Below are positions 34,886 to 44,518 of a DNA stretch of 64,000 nt, in pieces. The position numbers and the translations under genes were made by a program. Origin of the DNA: a bacterium. Its GTDB lineage: Bacteria > Planctomycetota > Planctomycetia > Pirellulales > Pirellulaceae. Each line of letters starts with the position of its first letter. The first letter of the stretch is position 1. The stretch covers positions 310,001-374,000 of the forward strand of contig WGNR01000020.1 of assembly GCA_016124445.1 (NCBI GenBank). Direction: 5' to 3'. The notes under the pieces are model-generated. The model was not told where the DNA came from. It worked only from the letters and a program-made list of their open reading frames with translations, and ran no database searches.

Positions 34886-36376
34886 TTACTGAACCACGAG
34901 CGGCAGCGGAAGGTAATCGGCCGTTTTGGGGATGAAATACGGCATCTGAATCTGATTGATCCGACTCAAGAGGCTGCTGACGCTCGCCTCGGTCACTTCC
35001 CCGGTATCCAATGCCTTGAGAAACGTAAACGCTTCGCTCGAGGATAGCGTATGCTCCCAAATTGGCGTGTCGGATCCTTCGACCAAGATTGCCAGTTGAA
35101 TCCTGCCGTAGGGGTCTTCCTTGGTGGCAGGCTCCGGATTGAAGCGGACCGTTATGTTCTGATCCGGAGCGTATGACATCTTGTACTCTTTCAGCTTTTC
35201 AACGATCTGATCGCCGATTTTCTGCCGAGCTTTTTCGATCCCCTCGCCGGTTTGCCCGCGCATGTAGACCACCAACGAGAATTGGACGTTGGGGCCGACA
35301 ATGCAATTGTCAGGCGTCTTCATAGCCTCCAGTGAACGATCCACTTCTTCCCAGGGAATCCCGATCATGGTGATCGAATCCGCTTCTTTTCCCAAGCGAC
35401 CGAGAACGAAATAGGAGTCAAGCACGCCGATTTCGTCGTAATCGAACCGGGGACGCTGGAACTCGGTGGTGACCAACTGCGAGTCGCGTTGAATAACGTT
35501 TCCGTCAACAATCCAGCCCCTTTTATCAGGCAGCCAGGAAAGACTGTGTTCGTTGAGGCGGAAGTAATCCAGATTCAAATGGACATCGATCTGAACCTGG
35601 CCTTTGTCATCCCAAACAACCAGCCTCTGTTTGCTCAATTGATCGTAGAGGGCGGCGATTTCGTGGCCATCGGGAGAGAATTCGATATCTTTGATCCGGT
35701 TCGCGCCCAACGGTCGAGGAAAGTTTGAGGTAGGATCGTCGATCGGAGGGAACAGTTTCCCAGCGTATTTGCCTTCGGCCAGATTCAAGATCGAGACCAT
35801 GTCCCCTTCTACCAAGGCGACCCACTGTCCATCTGGCGAAACAGTCAATTTGCCTTCTTCGATCCGGGGAGCACTCACTCGAAACTCGCGAGTCAGCTTG
35901 TTCTGTTCGATATCCCAAACATAGAGCGATTCGCCCGAGTAGGGAGCCGCCAACAGGTAGCGGTTGTACATGATTTTCAGGACCGGAAAGAAAATCCGTT
36001 GTCTTCCAGGCAGCGTAGCGACCTTTTCGCCAGTGACCAGGTCCCAGACGGCGACGTCTTTGCCTTCTTCGCGATTGCGTCCCTCGTAGGCGGCAAAGTA
36101 CTTGCCATTGGCACTCAGGCAGCGGTACTCGCCGATCTCGGCATCGGCCGGCAACGTTTGAACGACTTTTTTCGACTTGATGTGCCAAACGTCACGATTG
36201 ACGATCAGGACCGGGCAGCCCAAAGGACCAATGGTGATCTGGTCGTTCGTATCGGCAGGGATCCGGATATCGGACGAGGCAATCCAAGGCGAATCGCTAA
36301 GCTGAGCCCAGGCCACCGAAGGAATAACGGTGACCAAAGCGAAGGTGAAAATGGTAAGGCGGAAAAGAGAAGACAT
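34886..36376 (-). CDS. Secreted WD40-like protein
   Basis: 496 residues from ATG 36376. Signal peptide to about residue 24 (LTIFTFALVTVIPSVAWA). Beta-propeller-like repeats follow: DVAVWDLVTGEKVATLPG, LYVWDIEQNKLTREF, DIEFSPDGHEIAAL and LVVWDDKGQVQIDV. The last 150 residues are a different, mixed domain ending in a hydrophobic LPLPLVVQ. Its stop lies 17 bases from the convergent stop of epmA. Function unknown; envelope or periplasmic. Confidence 0.7.
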   Translation of the reverse strand: MSSLFRLTIFTFALVTVIPSVAWAQLSDSPWIASSDIRIPADTNDQITIGPLGCPVLIVNRDVWHIKSKKVVQTLPADAEIGEYRCLSANGKYFAAYEGRNREEGKDVAVWDLVTGEKVATLPGRQRIFFPVLKIMYNRYLLAAPYSGESLYVWDIEQNKLTREFRVSAPRIEEGKLTVSPDGQWVALVEGDMVSILNLAEGKYAGKLFPPIDDPTSNFPRPLGANRIKDIEFSPDGHEIAALYDQLSKQRLVVWDDKGQVQIDVHLNLDYFRLNEHSLSWLPDKRGWIVDGNVIQRDSQLVTTEFQRPRFDYDEIGVLDSYFVLGRLGKEADSITMIGIPWEEVDRSLEAMKTPDNCIVGPNVQFSLVVYMRGQTGEGIEKARQKIGDQIVEKLKEYKMSYAPDQNITVRFNPEPATKEDPYGRIQLAILVEGSDTPIWEHTLSSSEAFTFLKALDTGEVTEASVSSLLSRINQIQMPYFIPKTADYLPLPLVVQ

Positions 36377-36512
36377 GGGCGATCCATCCAAGGATAGAAG
36401 CGAACGGGTTTCTATACTTTCCAACGATTATGCATAGGCAGTCACGCGAGGGGAATCGAAAAAAATGTGAGCTCGAAAATATTCATTCGATTATTGATTC
36501 GACGCAACGTTT

Positions 36513-37382
36513 TTAGAAAAAATCAGCGGGTTCATTACTGATTTCTGGCGTGGGAGACGCGAGGGCTTTTGCTCCGATTTTCCAACTCGGGTTGATCAAG
36601 GGGAAGCCAAATACATGACAGGCAAACGCAATCGGGTACGCAGTTAGCCACACGCCTGGGAGTGAGATCCATACAAGGAAAAGGGTATCCCAGTTAAGTG
36701 ACGGATTGCCTCTCGCTAGTATTTCCAGGCCGGATATGATCAGCGGTACGACAATTCCAAACGCGATTGCCAGGAGTGCAAAGAATAACGCTTCGAGCCA
36801 ACTGCGGGTCCATAGCGGAACACACTGTGCAATGATACTTAGCCCGAGTAATACAAATACCAACGCAATGAAAACGAAGCGTACTGCGGAGGAATCATCG
36901 ATCGCCGTTTGCAAAAGAGCCACGCAGACGGCACAGCAGGCGGTCGTCACCATCATCCCCAAAATTGAAAATCGCTGGAGCTGGCTGGATTCACCGCGCG
37001 CAACGGATATCACCATTCTCGCGATGTAGGTCCATCCAATCGCTACCAGTGCCGCTACCATGAGATACAAGAGGGAGGGTGGAAACGGGATGCGAACTTC
37101 GGTGATCGCAAGCAAGAAAACGGCAATCGCGGCTACACTCCAGCGAATCAAGCGATGCATGCCGCCACTGGCCATGAGGAAGCCGATAAGTCCTGTCTGG
37201 CCGATGCGCCAAAAGAACGTCAATTCGCGAAATTGGGACAGCCAACTCATCATCAAGATTTCGAACCCCAACGATACGGCGACAAGTACCAAGGCCGCGT
37301 ATTTCTGCCACGACGGAACCACAATGAGTGGAGCCACTTCCTGAATTGGTGCTGCCGAAGGCTCGTTGATAAAAGGTTCCAT
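36513..37382 (-). CDS. Integral membrane protein (tandem paralogue 3)
   Basis: 289 residues from ATG 37382 (TTG 37388 is possible but less likely), GGGAAG 12 bases upstream. About eight hydrophobic segments; shared core features with the next two genes are RLGLIGxxGF-like segments (here TGLIGFLMASGGMHRLIRW), RMVISVARGESS-LQRFSILGMMVTT, and the C-terminal FPLINPSWKIGAK. Function unknown. It is the most diverged of three tandem paralogues. Confidence 0.75.
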   Translation of the reverse strand: MEPFINEPSAAPIQEVAPLIVVPSWQKYAALVLVAVSLGFEILMMSWLSQFRELTFFWRIGQTGLIGFLMASGGMHRLIRWSVAAIAVFLLAITEVRIPFPPSLLYLMVAALVAIGWTYIARMVISVARGESSQLQRFSILGMMVTTACCAVCVALLQTAIDDSSAVRFVFIALVFVLLGLSIIAQCVPLWTRSWLEALFFALLAIAFGIVVPLIISGLEILARGNPSLNWDTLFLVWISLPGVWLTAYPIAFACHVFGFPLINPSWKIGAKALASPTPEISNEPADFF

Positions 37383-37413
37383 TTTCAAAAGCTTCCCGGA
37401 TCGTAAGATTCCA

Positions 37414-38319
37414 TCAATCTTGCATCAGCACGTCGACATCTTCATCTTGCCGCTTTCTGGGCGGCTTTGTATCGACAGCACCTAGTTTCCAGCCGGGGTC
37501 AATCAATTCAACACCAAGCCCGCGCAGGGCGAAAGAAGCGGGATACAGGATTAGCCAGAAGCTGATCAGCATTCCCCAAAGTGGCCACGTGAATGCGTCG
37601 AGGCCGCTGGGAGGAGGAGGCCCGATACTCCAATTCAGTCCAATGAACAGCACAAACGGTGCGGCTACGGCGAGGACGAGGGCGAGAGATACGAAAATAA
37701 TCCAATGAATCGGGCGGCTTGCCCACAGTGCGATGCCCTGGGCAGAGAAAGATAGACCCAGGGTCGAAAGTATGAGAATGAATTCAAAGATCTGGCCACT
37801 GCCTTCATCAAAGGTATTCACGCTTTGAAGCGCAAAGACAGAGGATGCCACGATCAGTGTCGTCAGCATCACCCCAAAAATCGTAAACCGCTGCCGGGGA
37901 CTCGACTCGCCTAGGACGACGGCCAGGATCATGCGAATCAAGAACGTGAATCCGGCAATCAGGATGGCAAGCGTTAGTTGTTGTACGAAAAGCATGACGA
38001 TGTCCTCCTGCCGGTTCGGGAGGGAACAGAACAGCACTATCAGGGCAACTAACAGCCAACGTAGCGGCCAGAATATCCTTCCGCAGGCGAGATAAAAACC
38101 CGTCGCACCAATCAGGCCAAGTCGAAAGTATTGGCGAAACTCGTAGGACGAGTTCATGTCGTAGAAGAGCAGCAAAAGAATCGCAATTGACATGGCCAAC
38201 AGCAACGCAACGGAGCCATAGGCCCGGCCATTCGAGATTGGAGCGAATTTCTCTTGCTGGAGATCGGGGTCTTCCGGTAGCCCGAGGGTGATGTTTGAGT
38301 TGTCGAAATCGGTATTCAT
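37414..38319 (-). CDS. Integral membrane protein (tandem paralogue 2)
   Basis: 301 residues. About eight membrane segments. It is clearly homologous to the gene at 38384: FRLGLIGATGFYLACGRIFWPLRWLLVAL, IRMILAVVLGESSPRQRFTIFGVMLTT, LGVELIDPGWKLGA, and an identical last DVDVLMQD. It has a 31-base gap to the paralogue that follows it on the minus strand, and a 64-base gap to the one before, suggesting one operon. No Shine-Dalgarno is obvious. Function unknown. Confidence 0.8.
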   Translation of the reverse strand: MNTDFDNSNITLGLPEDPDLQQEKFAPISNGRAYGSVALLLAMSIAILLLLFYDMNSSYEFRQYFRLGLIGATGFYLACGRIFWPLRWLLVALIVLFCSLPNRQEDIVMLFVQQLTLAILIAGFTFLIRMILAVVLGESSPRQRFTIFGVMLTTLIVASSVFALQSVNTFDEGSGQIFEFILILSTLGLSFSAQGIALWASRPIHWIIFVSLALVLAVAAPFVLFIGLNWSIGPPPPSGLDAFTWPLWGMLISFWLILYPASFALRGLGVELIDPGWKLGAVDTKPPRKRQDEDVDVLMQD

Positions 38320-38383
38320 GGGGCTTCGTCGCTACGTTGGAATCTGCGAAAGGTCGATTGGCCCAAAGGAAGTAGGCTTGCGC

Positions 38384-39292
38384 TCAATCTTGCATCAAGA
38401 CATCAACGTCTTCTTCCTTTCCAGGTCGGCTTGGCGAACTCGGCTGGGTGGCACCCAGTTTCCAACCTGGGTCGATCAATTCAATGCCTAGCCCCCGCAG
38501 AGCAAACCAGAGCGGATAAAGGACCAGCCAGAAAGTAATCATCATGAACCAGGTTAGCCACAAAAAGGCACCAATACCGCCAGGCGGAGGATTCGGGCTT
38601 AACGAAATGACGACTCCATAAAGAAAAAATGGTGTAGCGAATGCCAATCCCAAGGCAAGAGCCGCGAAGACGAACAATTCAGAAAGGCGGTTTGCCCAGA
38701 GGGTAATGCCCTGGGCCGAGAACGCCAACCCAAACAGCGTGAACATAAGAAGCATTCCTAGTAGACTTTTGGGGTCAGCACTGCTTGGTGCAGCCCACTG
38801 AAATGCGAAAACGCAAAGGGCCACGATCGACGTAACCAGCATTAGTCCGAAAATGGTGAATCGCTGTCTGGGGCTCGACTCGCCCAGGATGGCGGCCAAG
38901 ATCATCCGAATGACGTAGCTCAGCCCGGTGACAATCAGAGCAACGGTTCCCATAACCACGATGCCCTCAAAAGAGTCAGGTCCTCTTAGCGATAAAACAC
39001 ACATAATTACCGTCAGAGCGACACTCAGCAAACGTAGCGGCCAAGGGAGCCTGCCGCAGGCGAAGTAGAACCCAGCCGCACCAACCAGTCCAAGGCGAAA
39101 GAAGATGGAATACTCCATCGGTCCGCTTGGCATGGAAAAGAGTAACCAGAGAATCGTCGTCAATTGACCTACTAGTAGAAGAATGCAGACAGGCACCTTC
39201 ACAATCTGCCATTGATTCACCTGAACCACACGAGGAGCGGTCTCATTCTCTGATTTGAAATCATCGAATGATTCTTCGGTGTTGGGCTCCAT
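38384..39292 (-). CDS. Integral membrane protein (tandem paralogue 1)
   Basis: 302 residues. First of three tandem paralogues, with the pattern FRLGLVGAAGFYFACGRLPWPLRLLSVAL, IRMILAAILGESSPRQRFTIFGLMLVTS, LGIELIDPGWKLGA and C-terminus DVDVLMQD, all shared with the gene at 37414. About eight membrane segments, with a short polar N-terminus. It may form a membrane complex with its paralogues, which is inference. No clear homology to named transporters. Confidence 0.8.
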   Translation of the reverse strand: MEPNTEESFDDFKSENETAPRVVQVNQWQIVKVPVCILLLVGQLTTILWLLFSMPSGPMEYSIFFRLGLVGAAGFYFACGRLPWPLRLLSVALTVIMCVLSLRGPDSFEGIVVMGTVALIVTGLSYVIRMILAAILGESSPRQRFTIFGLMLVTSIVALCVFAFQWAAPSSADPKSLLGMLLMFTLFGLAFSAQGITLWANRLSELFVFAALALGLAFATPFFLYGVVISLSPNPPPGGIGAFLWLTWFMMITFWLVLYPLWFALRGLGIELIDPGWKLGATQPSSPSRPGKEEDVDVLMQD

Positions 39293-39404
39293 GAGGCTAT
39301 TTACAAGAGATCCTTTGAAGGGGCGATGAGCGTTTTCTCGATCCTAACGCAGAATAACCGTGAACGAAAACAGTTTTGCAGGTTCATGCACATTGAGCAC
39401 GAAA

Positions 39405-39433
39405 AAAGCCTGGTCTTTGGCGGAGCAGGCTTT
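39405..39433 (-). terminator. Terminator of the Gfo/Idh/MocA gene
   Basis: AAAGCCTG (39405-39412) pairs with CAGGCTTT (39426-39433); on the minus strand six T follow. It lies 25 bases past the stop of the gene at 39458. Confidence 0.8.
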
Positions 39434-39457
39434 CACTTTCGAGTAAGTGACCGCTAG

Positions 39458-40465
39458 CTAGTCGACCAGGCTGTGGCTGACCGATTCCCAACGATGGTTT
39501 CGTTCGCTGCGGAAGATCGCTTCGATCACTTCCATGTTGGCGACCGCGTCCGAAATGGGTGTCGGGACTTCGGTGTCGTCCAGGATGGCCTGAGACATCA
39601 AATCGCCTTGAACCGTGTATTGATCGGCCGTCGGGATCTTGATCTCGGTGATCTCTTCTCCCTGTTGATGCCATAGAATACAAGGGCGATCGGCGGGCGC
39701 GTTGAAGGGGATTTGAATCTCGACGCGACCTTCGTCTCCGTGAATGTGCACCCGCTGGTACGGGGCGATCTTCGTGCCGCAGGTAAACGAACTGATGATG
39801 CCACCAAAGTCGATCATCACCGACGCAACCACGTCGGTCTTGAACTCTTCGTCCCGAGTCACCGAGGCAATCACCTTTTCCGGTTCCCCCTCCAGGATGA
39901 AACGCGACAGCGAAATCGGATAGCAACCGATATCCATGATGCCGCCGCCACCCCACTCGGTGTTGTTGCGGATGTCGGTTGGGTTGTTGTTGTAGTACGA
40001 GAAGAAGCTTTGAATGCTGACCGGCGTGCCGATGCCGCCTGAGCGTACGATCTCGCGAGCCTTCTGCCACTGCGGATGATGGCGATACATGAACGCTTCC
40101 ATCACCTTCAGCTTGCGGTTTTGATAGGCCGTTTCGGCTAACTGCCGTGCTTCTTCCACGTTCAAGCCAATTGGCTTTTCGCACAAGACATGCTTGCCGG
40201 CATGAATCGCTTTGATGGCCCACGAAACATGCATGTGATTGGGCAGCGGAATGTAGACCGCGTCAATATCGGGGTCTTCCAAAAGTGCTTCGTACGAGCC
40301 ATAGGCTTTGGGGATATGAAGCTTATCGGCAGCCGCACGGGCGTTTTCGAGCGATCGTGACGCAATTCCGGCGACTTCGCAGTACGTGCCGCGCTGCATT
40401 CCAGGAATCACTTTCTGCGTACCGATTTTCGCAGTGCTCAGTACACCCCAACGAACTTTACTCAT
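39458..40465 (-). CDS. Gfo/Idh/MocA-family oxidoreductase
   Basis: 335 residues, starting MSKVRWGVLSTAKIGTQKVI with the Rossmann fold. Conserved CEKPI (about residues 93-97) carries the family Lys; DIGCYPI is the active-site region. Members oxidise or reduce sugars with NAD(P). No signal peptide, so cytosolic. It resembles the trans-1,2-dihydrobenzene-1,2-diol dehydrogenase-like branch, but the substrate cannot be inferred. It has its own terminator. Confidence 0.88.
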   Translation of the reverse strand: MSKVRWGVLSTAKIGTQKVIPGMQRGTYCEVAGIASRSLENARAAADKLHIPKAYGSYEALLEDPDIDAVYIPLPNHMHVSWAIKAIHAGKHVLCEKPIGLNVEEARQLAETAYQNRKLKVMEAFMYRHHPQWQKAREIVRSGGIGTPVSIQSFFSYYNNNPTDIRNNTEWGGGGIMDIGCYPISLSRFILEGEPEKVIASVTRDEEFKTDVVASVMIDFGGIISSFTCGTKIAPYQRVHIHGDEGRVEIQIPFNAPADRPCILWHQQGEEITEIKIPTADQYTVQGDLMSQAILDDTEVPTPISDAVANMEVIEAIFRSERNHRWESVSHSLVD

Positions 40466-40643
40466 CGAGTCTTGTTCCTATCTACTCTGGCAATGATGGT
40501 CTGATAGAAGAGCTTTTGTCTTCGGCAGGGACTAATCAGTTTAACGAGCCTGAAGCGATTCACCCAGCGACAATGAATTTTTGCGAAGAAAAATTGCCAT
40601 TTACTCCTTTAAAAAGGGAGGTTATTGAGAATCTTGCTGAGGG

Positions 40644-41849
40644 CTATTGAGTTTTGTTCCAGTAGACCTTCACGTTGTGCGTTTGGCGTCCGACGGCGAC
40701 CACATCTGCTTTGCCGTCGGCATTCAGATCCGCCACTGCCAGGTCCTCGATGGCAACCGCCCCGGGGTCGATCACGTAACGGCGGAAGGTCGAACCATCG
40801 GCCGCCGTCGGATCAAAGATGCGCAGACCGCGACGGGTGCTGTCGGTTTGATCGTCACGCACACCGATGACCAGTTCTTCGTCGGCGTCGTCATCCAGAT
40901 TGGCACACCAAACGGCATGCCCCCACTGAAGCTGATCGTCCAGCACATGACGCTTCCAGAGGCTGCGTAATGGCTGGCCAGGTTCTTGGGTGTAGACCAC
41001 GACCTGGTTGCCATGCCATGGTTCGATCGTGGCGATGTACCGCTGTCCGCTGGCAAGCTTGCCGACCTTGACCTCGCTCGCACCGCGTTTCGGGCGAGAT
41101 TTTTGATCGCCGCTACCAAGCTGCGTCTTCTGCCAGGTGCCATCCTCTTTCAGCTCGTGCAGGTAGACCCCTTCGTAGCTGGCCGTGATCAGATCGGTCT
41201 TGCCGTTACCGGTGAAATCGATCGGCAGGAAGTTGTGCATCACGTGCAGCGATTGATCGATCATGTGCAGCGGCCACGGCTCGGTTTCCGGCTTGTCGGG
41301 AATCTCGAGTGCCATCAGGCGGACGCCATGTTCGGCGAATTCAGGACCAGTCGTTTCCGGTCCGAACAGTGGTCCGACGATAAGCTCCGGTCGCTTGTCC
41401 CCAACCACATCGGCAAAGCGAATTCGGTGCGTGCTGTGTTCGTTGCGGATTGGATAGACCGACCAGTGGTCTTTGCTGGAACCTTTCGAGGTGATCCACT
41501 GAATGGTACCGCGCTGCGTCTTGCCGCCACCCCAGCCGGCAGCTACGGCAAAGTCTAGCTTGCCATCGCCATTGATATCGGCTGGAGCGAACGCCACGTT
41601 GTCGGCATTGGTCTGACCTGGGCCGAGAATCTCGTGTTCGGTCCAACTGGGATTTTCGAGCCAGATGATCCGCTGTTGATCGACGATACAGATATCGAGC
41701 TTTTTGTCGTCGTTCATATCGATCAGCCGCACGGCATAACCGACGCCAAGATTCGTATCGAGCTGCTCTGGCTCGAATTGAAGGTCTCCGGCGTGAACGG
41801 AACCGAAGCAGAAAAGAGACGCCAGCAACAGGGCAGGGAAGAGTCGCAT
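40644..41849 (-). CDS. Secreted FG-GAP/VCBS repeat protein
   Basis: 401 residues. Signal peptide 1-20 (RLFPALLLASLFCFGSVHA). Calcium-binding-like FG-GAP/VCBS units with Asp-rich loops: DMNDDKKLDICIVDQQ, DINGDGKLDFAVAAG, DFTGNGKTDLITASY, NLDDDADEELVIGV and DLNADGKADVVAVG. It is likely an exported beta-propeller that binds calcium and perhaps a partner. Function unknown. Starts MRLFPALL at 41849. Confidence 0.85.
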   Translation of the reverse strand: MRLFPALLLASLFCFGSVHAGDLQFEPEQLDTNLGVGYAVRLIDMNDDKKLDICIVDQQRIIWLENPSWTEHEILGPGQTNADNVAFAPADINGDGKLDFAVAAGWGGGKTQRGTIQWITSKGSSKDHWSVYPIRNEHSTHRIRFADVVGDKRPELIVGPLFGPETTGPEFAEHGVRLMALEIPDKPETEPWPLHMIDQSLHVMHNFLPIDFTGNGKTDLITASYEGVYLHELKEDGTWQKTQLGSGDQKSRPKRGASEVKVGKLASGQRYIATIEPWHGNQVVVYTQEPGQPLRSLWKRHVLDDQLQWGHAVWCANLDDDADEELVIGVRDDQTDSTRRGLRIFDPTAADGSTFRRYVIDPGAVAIEDLAVADLNADGKADVVAVGRQTHNVKVYWNKTQ

Positions 41850-42012
41850 GGTGGGGTACCGAGAGTTGTTGAGGGAGGGGAATGAAATCGAACAGGTTTA
41901 TTCCATCGTATCGAAACCACCTGCCAGTTCCACGGAAATCTACCTGGTACTTCGGTCAATCTTATCAGGGGGTTACTCTCAGTCTGACATGACTGAGTCT
42001 GCAAGCAGGACA

Positions 42013-42402
42013 CTACGCCAGCAGTTTTTCAACTCGGGAACAAAGCTGTAGCGTCAAGCCCCATGGATCTCGGAGGAAGCAAACCAGGTCGCCATTGGGC
42101 TGAGTGCCGATGGGGCCTTCTTCTTTCGCACCTGCCTCGATCAAGCGGACGCGGTCCTTCTCGATGTCTTCAGTTATGAAGGCCAGATGGAAATGAGCCG
42201 GTGGAACCTGACCGTGATTCGGGATATCGAACTGCTCATTGCGGTAGATCTCGATCAGCATCTGCCCCCCATCATCAGCCAGAAAATGCGCGAAAGGAGA
42301 TTGGTTGCTGCTGCGCTGAATTGTCATCCCCAGATGAACCACATACCAGCGTGCCATGGCAACCGGATCAGCGACTTGGAGAGCGAAATGTTCGATTTTC
42401 AT
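42013..42402 (-). CDS. VOC-family (glyoxalase/bleomycin-resistance-like) protein
   Basis: 129 residues, starting MKIEHFALQVADPVAMARWYV, with HFHLAFITEDIEK and DPWGLTLQLCSR. The two beta-alpha-beta-beta-beta units of the VOC superfamily are visible, with possible metal ligands His5, Glu in LIEIY and His in HFHLAF. A small cytosolic enzyme or binding protein; the substrate cannot be named. It is upstream of the Gfo/Idh/MocA gene in genomic order, on the same strand, about 90 bases from that gene's stop. Confidence 0.8.
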   Translation of the reverse strand: MKIEHFALQVADPVAMARWYVVHLGMTIQRSSNQSPFAHFLADDGGQMLIEIYRNEQFDIPNHGQVPPAHFHLAFITEDIEKDRVRLIEAGAKEEGPIGTQPNGDLVCFLRDPWGLTLQLCSRVEKLLA

Positions 42403-42437
42403 TGGAGGGGCTCGGTTGAAAGTTGTCAGCGAAAAAA

Positions 42438-42466
42438 AGCCGCTGCCTGGGATTCAGGCAGCGGCT
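42438..42466 (-). terminator. Terminator of the second Gfo/Idh/MocA gene
   Basis: Arms 42438-42449 and 42455-42466 form a perfect 12-bp stem with a 5-base loop; on the minus strand seven T follow. It lies 29 bases past the stop. Confidence 0.92.
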
Positions 42467-42494
42467 AAATAGGCTGGAGGTAAGGCCTCGGCGA

Positions 42495-43691
42495 CTAGCG
42501 ACGGGCTGCTTCATGCTTAAGCGGCAACCAGACGCCATCTTCCTTGCTACTGGCCACGCACTGCTGGATGAAGTACATCCCTTCAAGTCCGTCATGAACG
42601 TTCGGGTAAATGGTGTCCTTCTTCTCGAATTCCTTACCGGTCGCACGCAGGGCCATCGCATCGAAGGCCGAGCGATAGACGTTGCCGAAGGCCTCGAAGA
42701 AACCTTCCGGGTGGCCAGCAGGAATGCGGCACGAGGAGTCCGCCAGCGGCATCATGAAGGGGGCTCCAGGGCTGCGAGTATAGACCTTGTGCGGCTCACC
42801 GTTCTGACGAATGATCAACTCGTTCGGGTTTTCTTGACGCCATTTCAATGCTGCCTTGGTGCCGTCGATTTCAATCTCCAGATCGTTCTCGCGACCATGG
42901 CTGATCTGCGAAGCCATCAGCGTGCAGAGGGCACCATTTTCGTAACGAATCACGGTTGTGCCGTAGTCGTCCAGTCGGCGGCCTTCGACGAAGGTCGTCA
43001 GGTGCGAACTGACTTTGTCTGGCAACATGCCGGTCATGTAGCGACCCAAGTTGTAGGCATGCGTGCCGATGTCGCCATAAGCACCGGCGGCACCGCTGCG
43101 GGCAGGGTCGCTCCGCCAGGCAGCTTGCTTCTGTTCGGTATCCTCCAGCTTGGTTCGCAGCCAACCTTGAATGTATTGAACGCGAATCGCGTTGATCTCG
43201 CCCAGGTCGCCGTTGAGGATCATCTCGCGAGCCTGGCGAACCAGTGGATAGCCGGTGTAGTTGTGCGTCACGGCGAAGACGGCGCCGGACTTTTCGACAG
43301 TCGCGAACAATTCCTCCGCTTCGGTCATGTTCAAGGTCATCGGCTTGTCGCACATGACATTAAAGCCAGCTTCCAGGGCTGCCTTGGCGACCGGGAAGTG
43401 CATATGGTTGGGGGTGGCGACCGAAACGAAGTCGATTCGCTCGTCTGCCGGCAGCGACTTTTCGGTTTCGAGCAATTCCTGATAGCTGGTATAGGCCCGG
43501 GCCTCGGGGATGTCGTAGTCGGGAGCGGACGACTTGGCACGTTCCGGGTTGGAGCTCAAAGCCCCGGCGACCAGGGCGGCACGGTTGTCCAGCACGGCAG
43601 CCGTGGCATGCACGCGGCCGATAAAGGCCCCGGAACCGCCACCGACCAGCGCCATTCGCAGTTTTCGATTCAAATCACCGTTGGTAGCCAT
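42495..43691 (-). CDS. Gfo/Idh/MocA-family oxidoreductase
   Basis: 398 residues. N-terminal Rossmann segment LRMALVGGGSGAFIGRVH; the family lysine is in CDKPMTLN (about residue 117); GDIGTHAYNLGRYMTG is the active-site helix. Longer than the gene at 39458 and of a different subfamily. GAGGAG lies 10 bases before ATG 43691. Cytosolic NAD(P)-dependent sugar oxidoreductase; substrate unknown. Own terminator downstream. Confidence 0.88.
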   Translation of the reverse strand: MATNGDLNRKLRMALVGGGSGAFIGRVHATAAVLDNRAALVAGALSSNPERAKSSAPDYDIPEARAYTSYQELLETEKSLPADERIDFVSVATPNHMHFPVAKAALEAGFNVMCDKPMTLNMTEAEELFATVEKSGAVFAVTHNYTGYPLVRQAREMILNGDLGEINAIRVQYIQGWLRTKLEDTEQKQAAWRSDPARSGAAGAYGDIGTHAYNLGRYMTGMLPDKVSSHLTTFVEGRRLDDYGTTVIRYENGALCTLMASQISHGRENDLEIEIDGTKAALKWRQENPNELIIRQNGEPHKVYTRSPGAPFMMPLADSSCRIPAGHPEGFFEAFGNVYRSAFDAMALRATGKEFEKKDTIYPNVHDGLEGMYFIQQCVASSKEDGVWLPLKHEAARR

Positions 43692-43783
43692 GGGGGGTTA
43701 TGCTCCTCACAGAATGGGATGGGCAAAAGCGTCGAAAGAATTCGTAGTGCAAACGCTTGTTTTAACACACGTCGAAGGCCGTG

Positions 43784-44485
43784 TCATTCAGGCACCACGT
43801 GCTTCCGTTCGCTTTGAAAGGCCTGTCCGACGTCGTAGTTCGTGATCAAAAAGCCGGCCCAACCGGCGAAAATCAGCGGAACGATCGTGATGGCCAGAAT
43901 ATTCGCGCACGGGAACAGAGACAAAACAAGTCCTGCGGATGCCAACCGCAGATTACGCATCAACCTCGCCTCGTTCGTCCATAAAACGCCCGCCACGTTG
44001 AGCAGAAAATTGGGGAGGAAGCCAACTGCGGAGATGAGGGCCGCAAACGTTTGGTTATGGACAATTGCATCAAATAGGAAAATAGCCAGGCCAACGACGG
44101 ATAGTACGCACGAGATCACGCAAAAGACCATGACCACGGTCGACGCCAGGCGGAAATGAAAGCAGGCCCGTTTGAATCTTCGTTGGGCGCTGGATGCTGG
44201 CGGTGGTTTCGTTTCAGGAGCGGCAGGCGTTAGGTCAATATCGCGGAATGAAACCGCCGAAGAGGGCCTGGTCTCATCGTCGCGGATAACTTCGGAATCA
44301 ATGATGCCTAGCGGATCTTCTTGCTCTGCCGGAATGTATTCTGAATCGGCGATTTCCGATCCTTCAACATACATCGGAATCTTCACGATCGAATAGCAAT
44401 CAGGGCATTGTGTTTTCTGGCCTTCCGTACCATCGGGGACGGTGATCGGACGACGGCATGTATCGCACTGGAAGCGTATCGTCAT
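43784..44485 (-). CDS. Zinc-ribbon membrane protein (tandem paralogue 3)
   Basis: 233 residues from ATG 44485. N-terminal zinc ribbon: FQCDTCRRPITVPDGTEGQKTQCPDC (Cys pairs 4 and 21 residues apart). A polar linker (about 40-110) and four hydrophobic segments follow. The ribbon motif is shared with the next two genes upstream. Function unknown; such proteins are a planctomycete family. In-frame upstream extension to 44518 is not needed. Confidence 0.8.
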   Translation of the reverse strand: MTIRFQCDTCRRPITVPDGTEGQKTQCPDCYSIVKIPMYVEGSEIADSEYIPAEQEDPLGIIDSEVIRDDETRPSSAVSFRDIDLTPAAPETKPPPASSAQRRFKRACFHFRLASTVVMVFCVISCVLSVVGLAIFLFDAIVHNQTFAALISAVGFLPNFLLNVAGVLWTNEARLMRNLRLASAGLVLSLFPCANILAITIVPLIFAGWAGFLITNYDVGQAFQSERKHVVPE

Positions 44486-44518
44486 AGGGGAATTATGCGT
44501 CCGGTACTTTCGGGACAA

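Noticed and set aside
42423-43817. 464-residue plus-strand frame opposite the Gfo/Idh/MocA gene
   Set aside because: It overlaps a gene with clear family motifs and the terminator; its composition is that of an antisense shadow.
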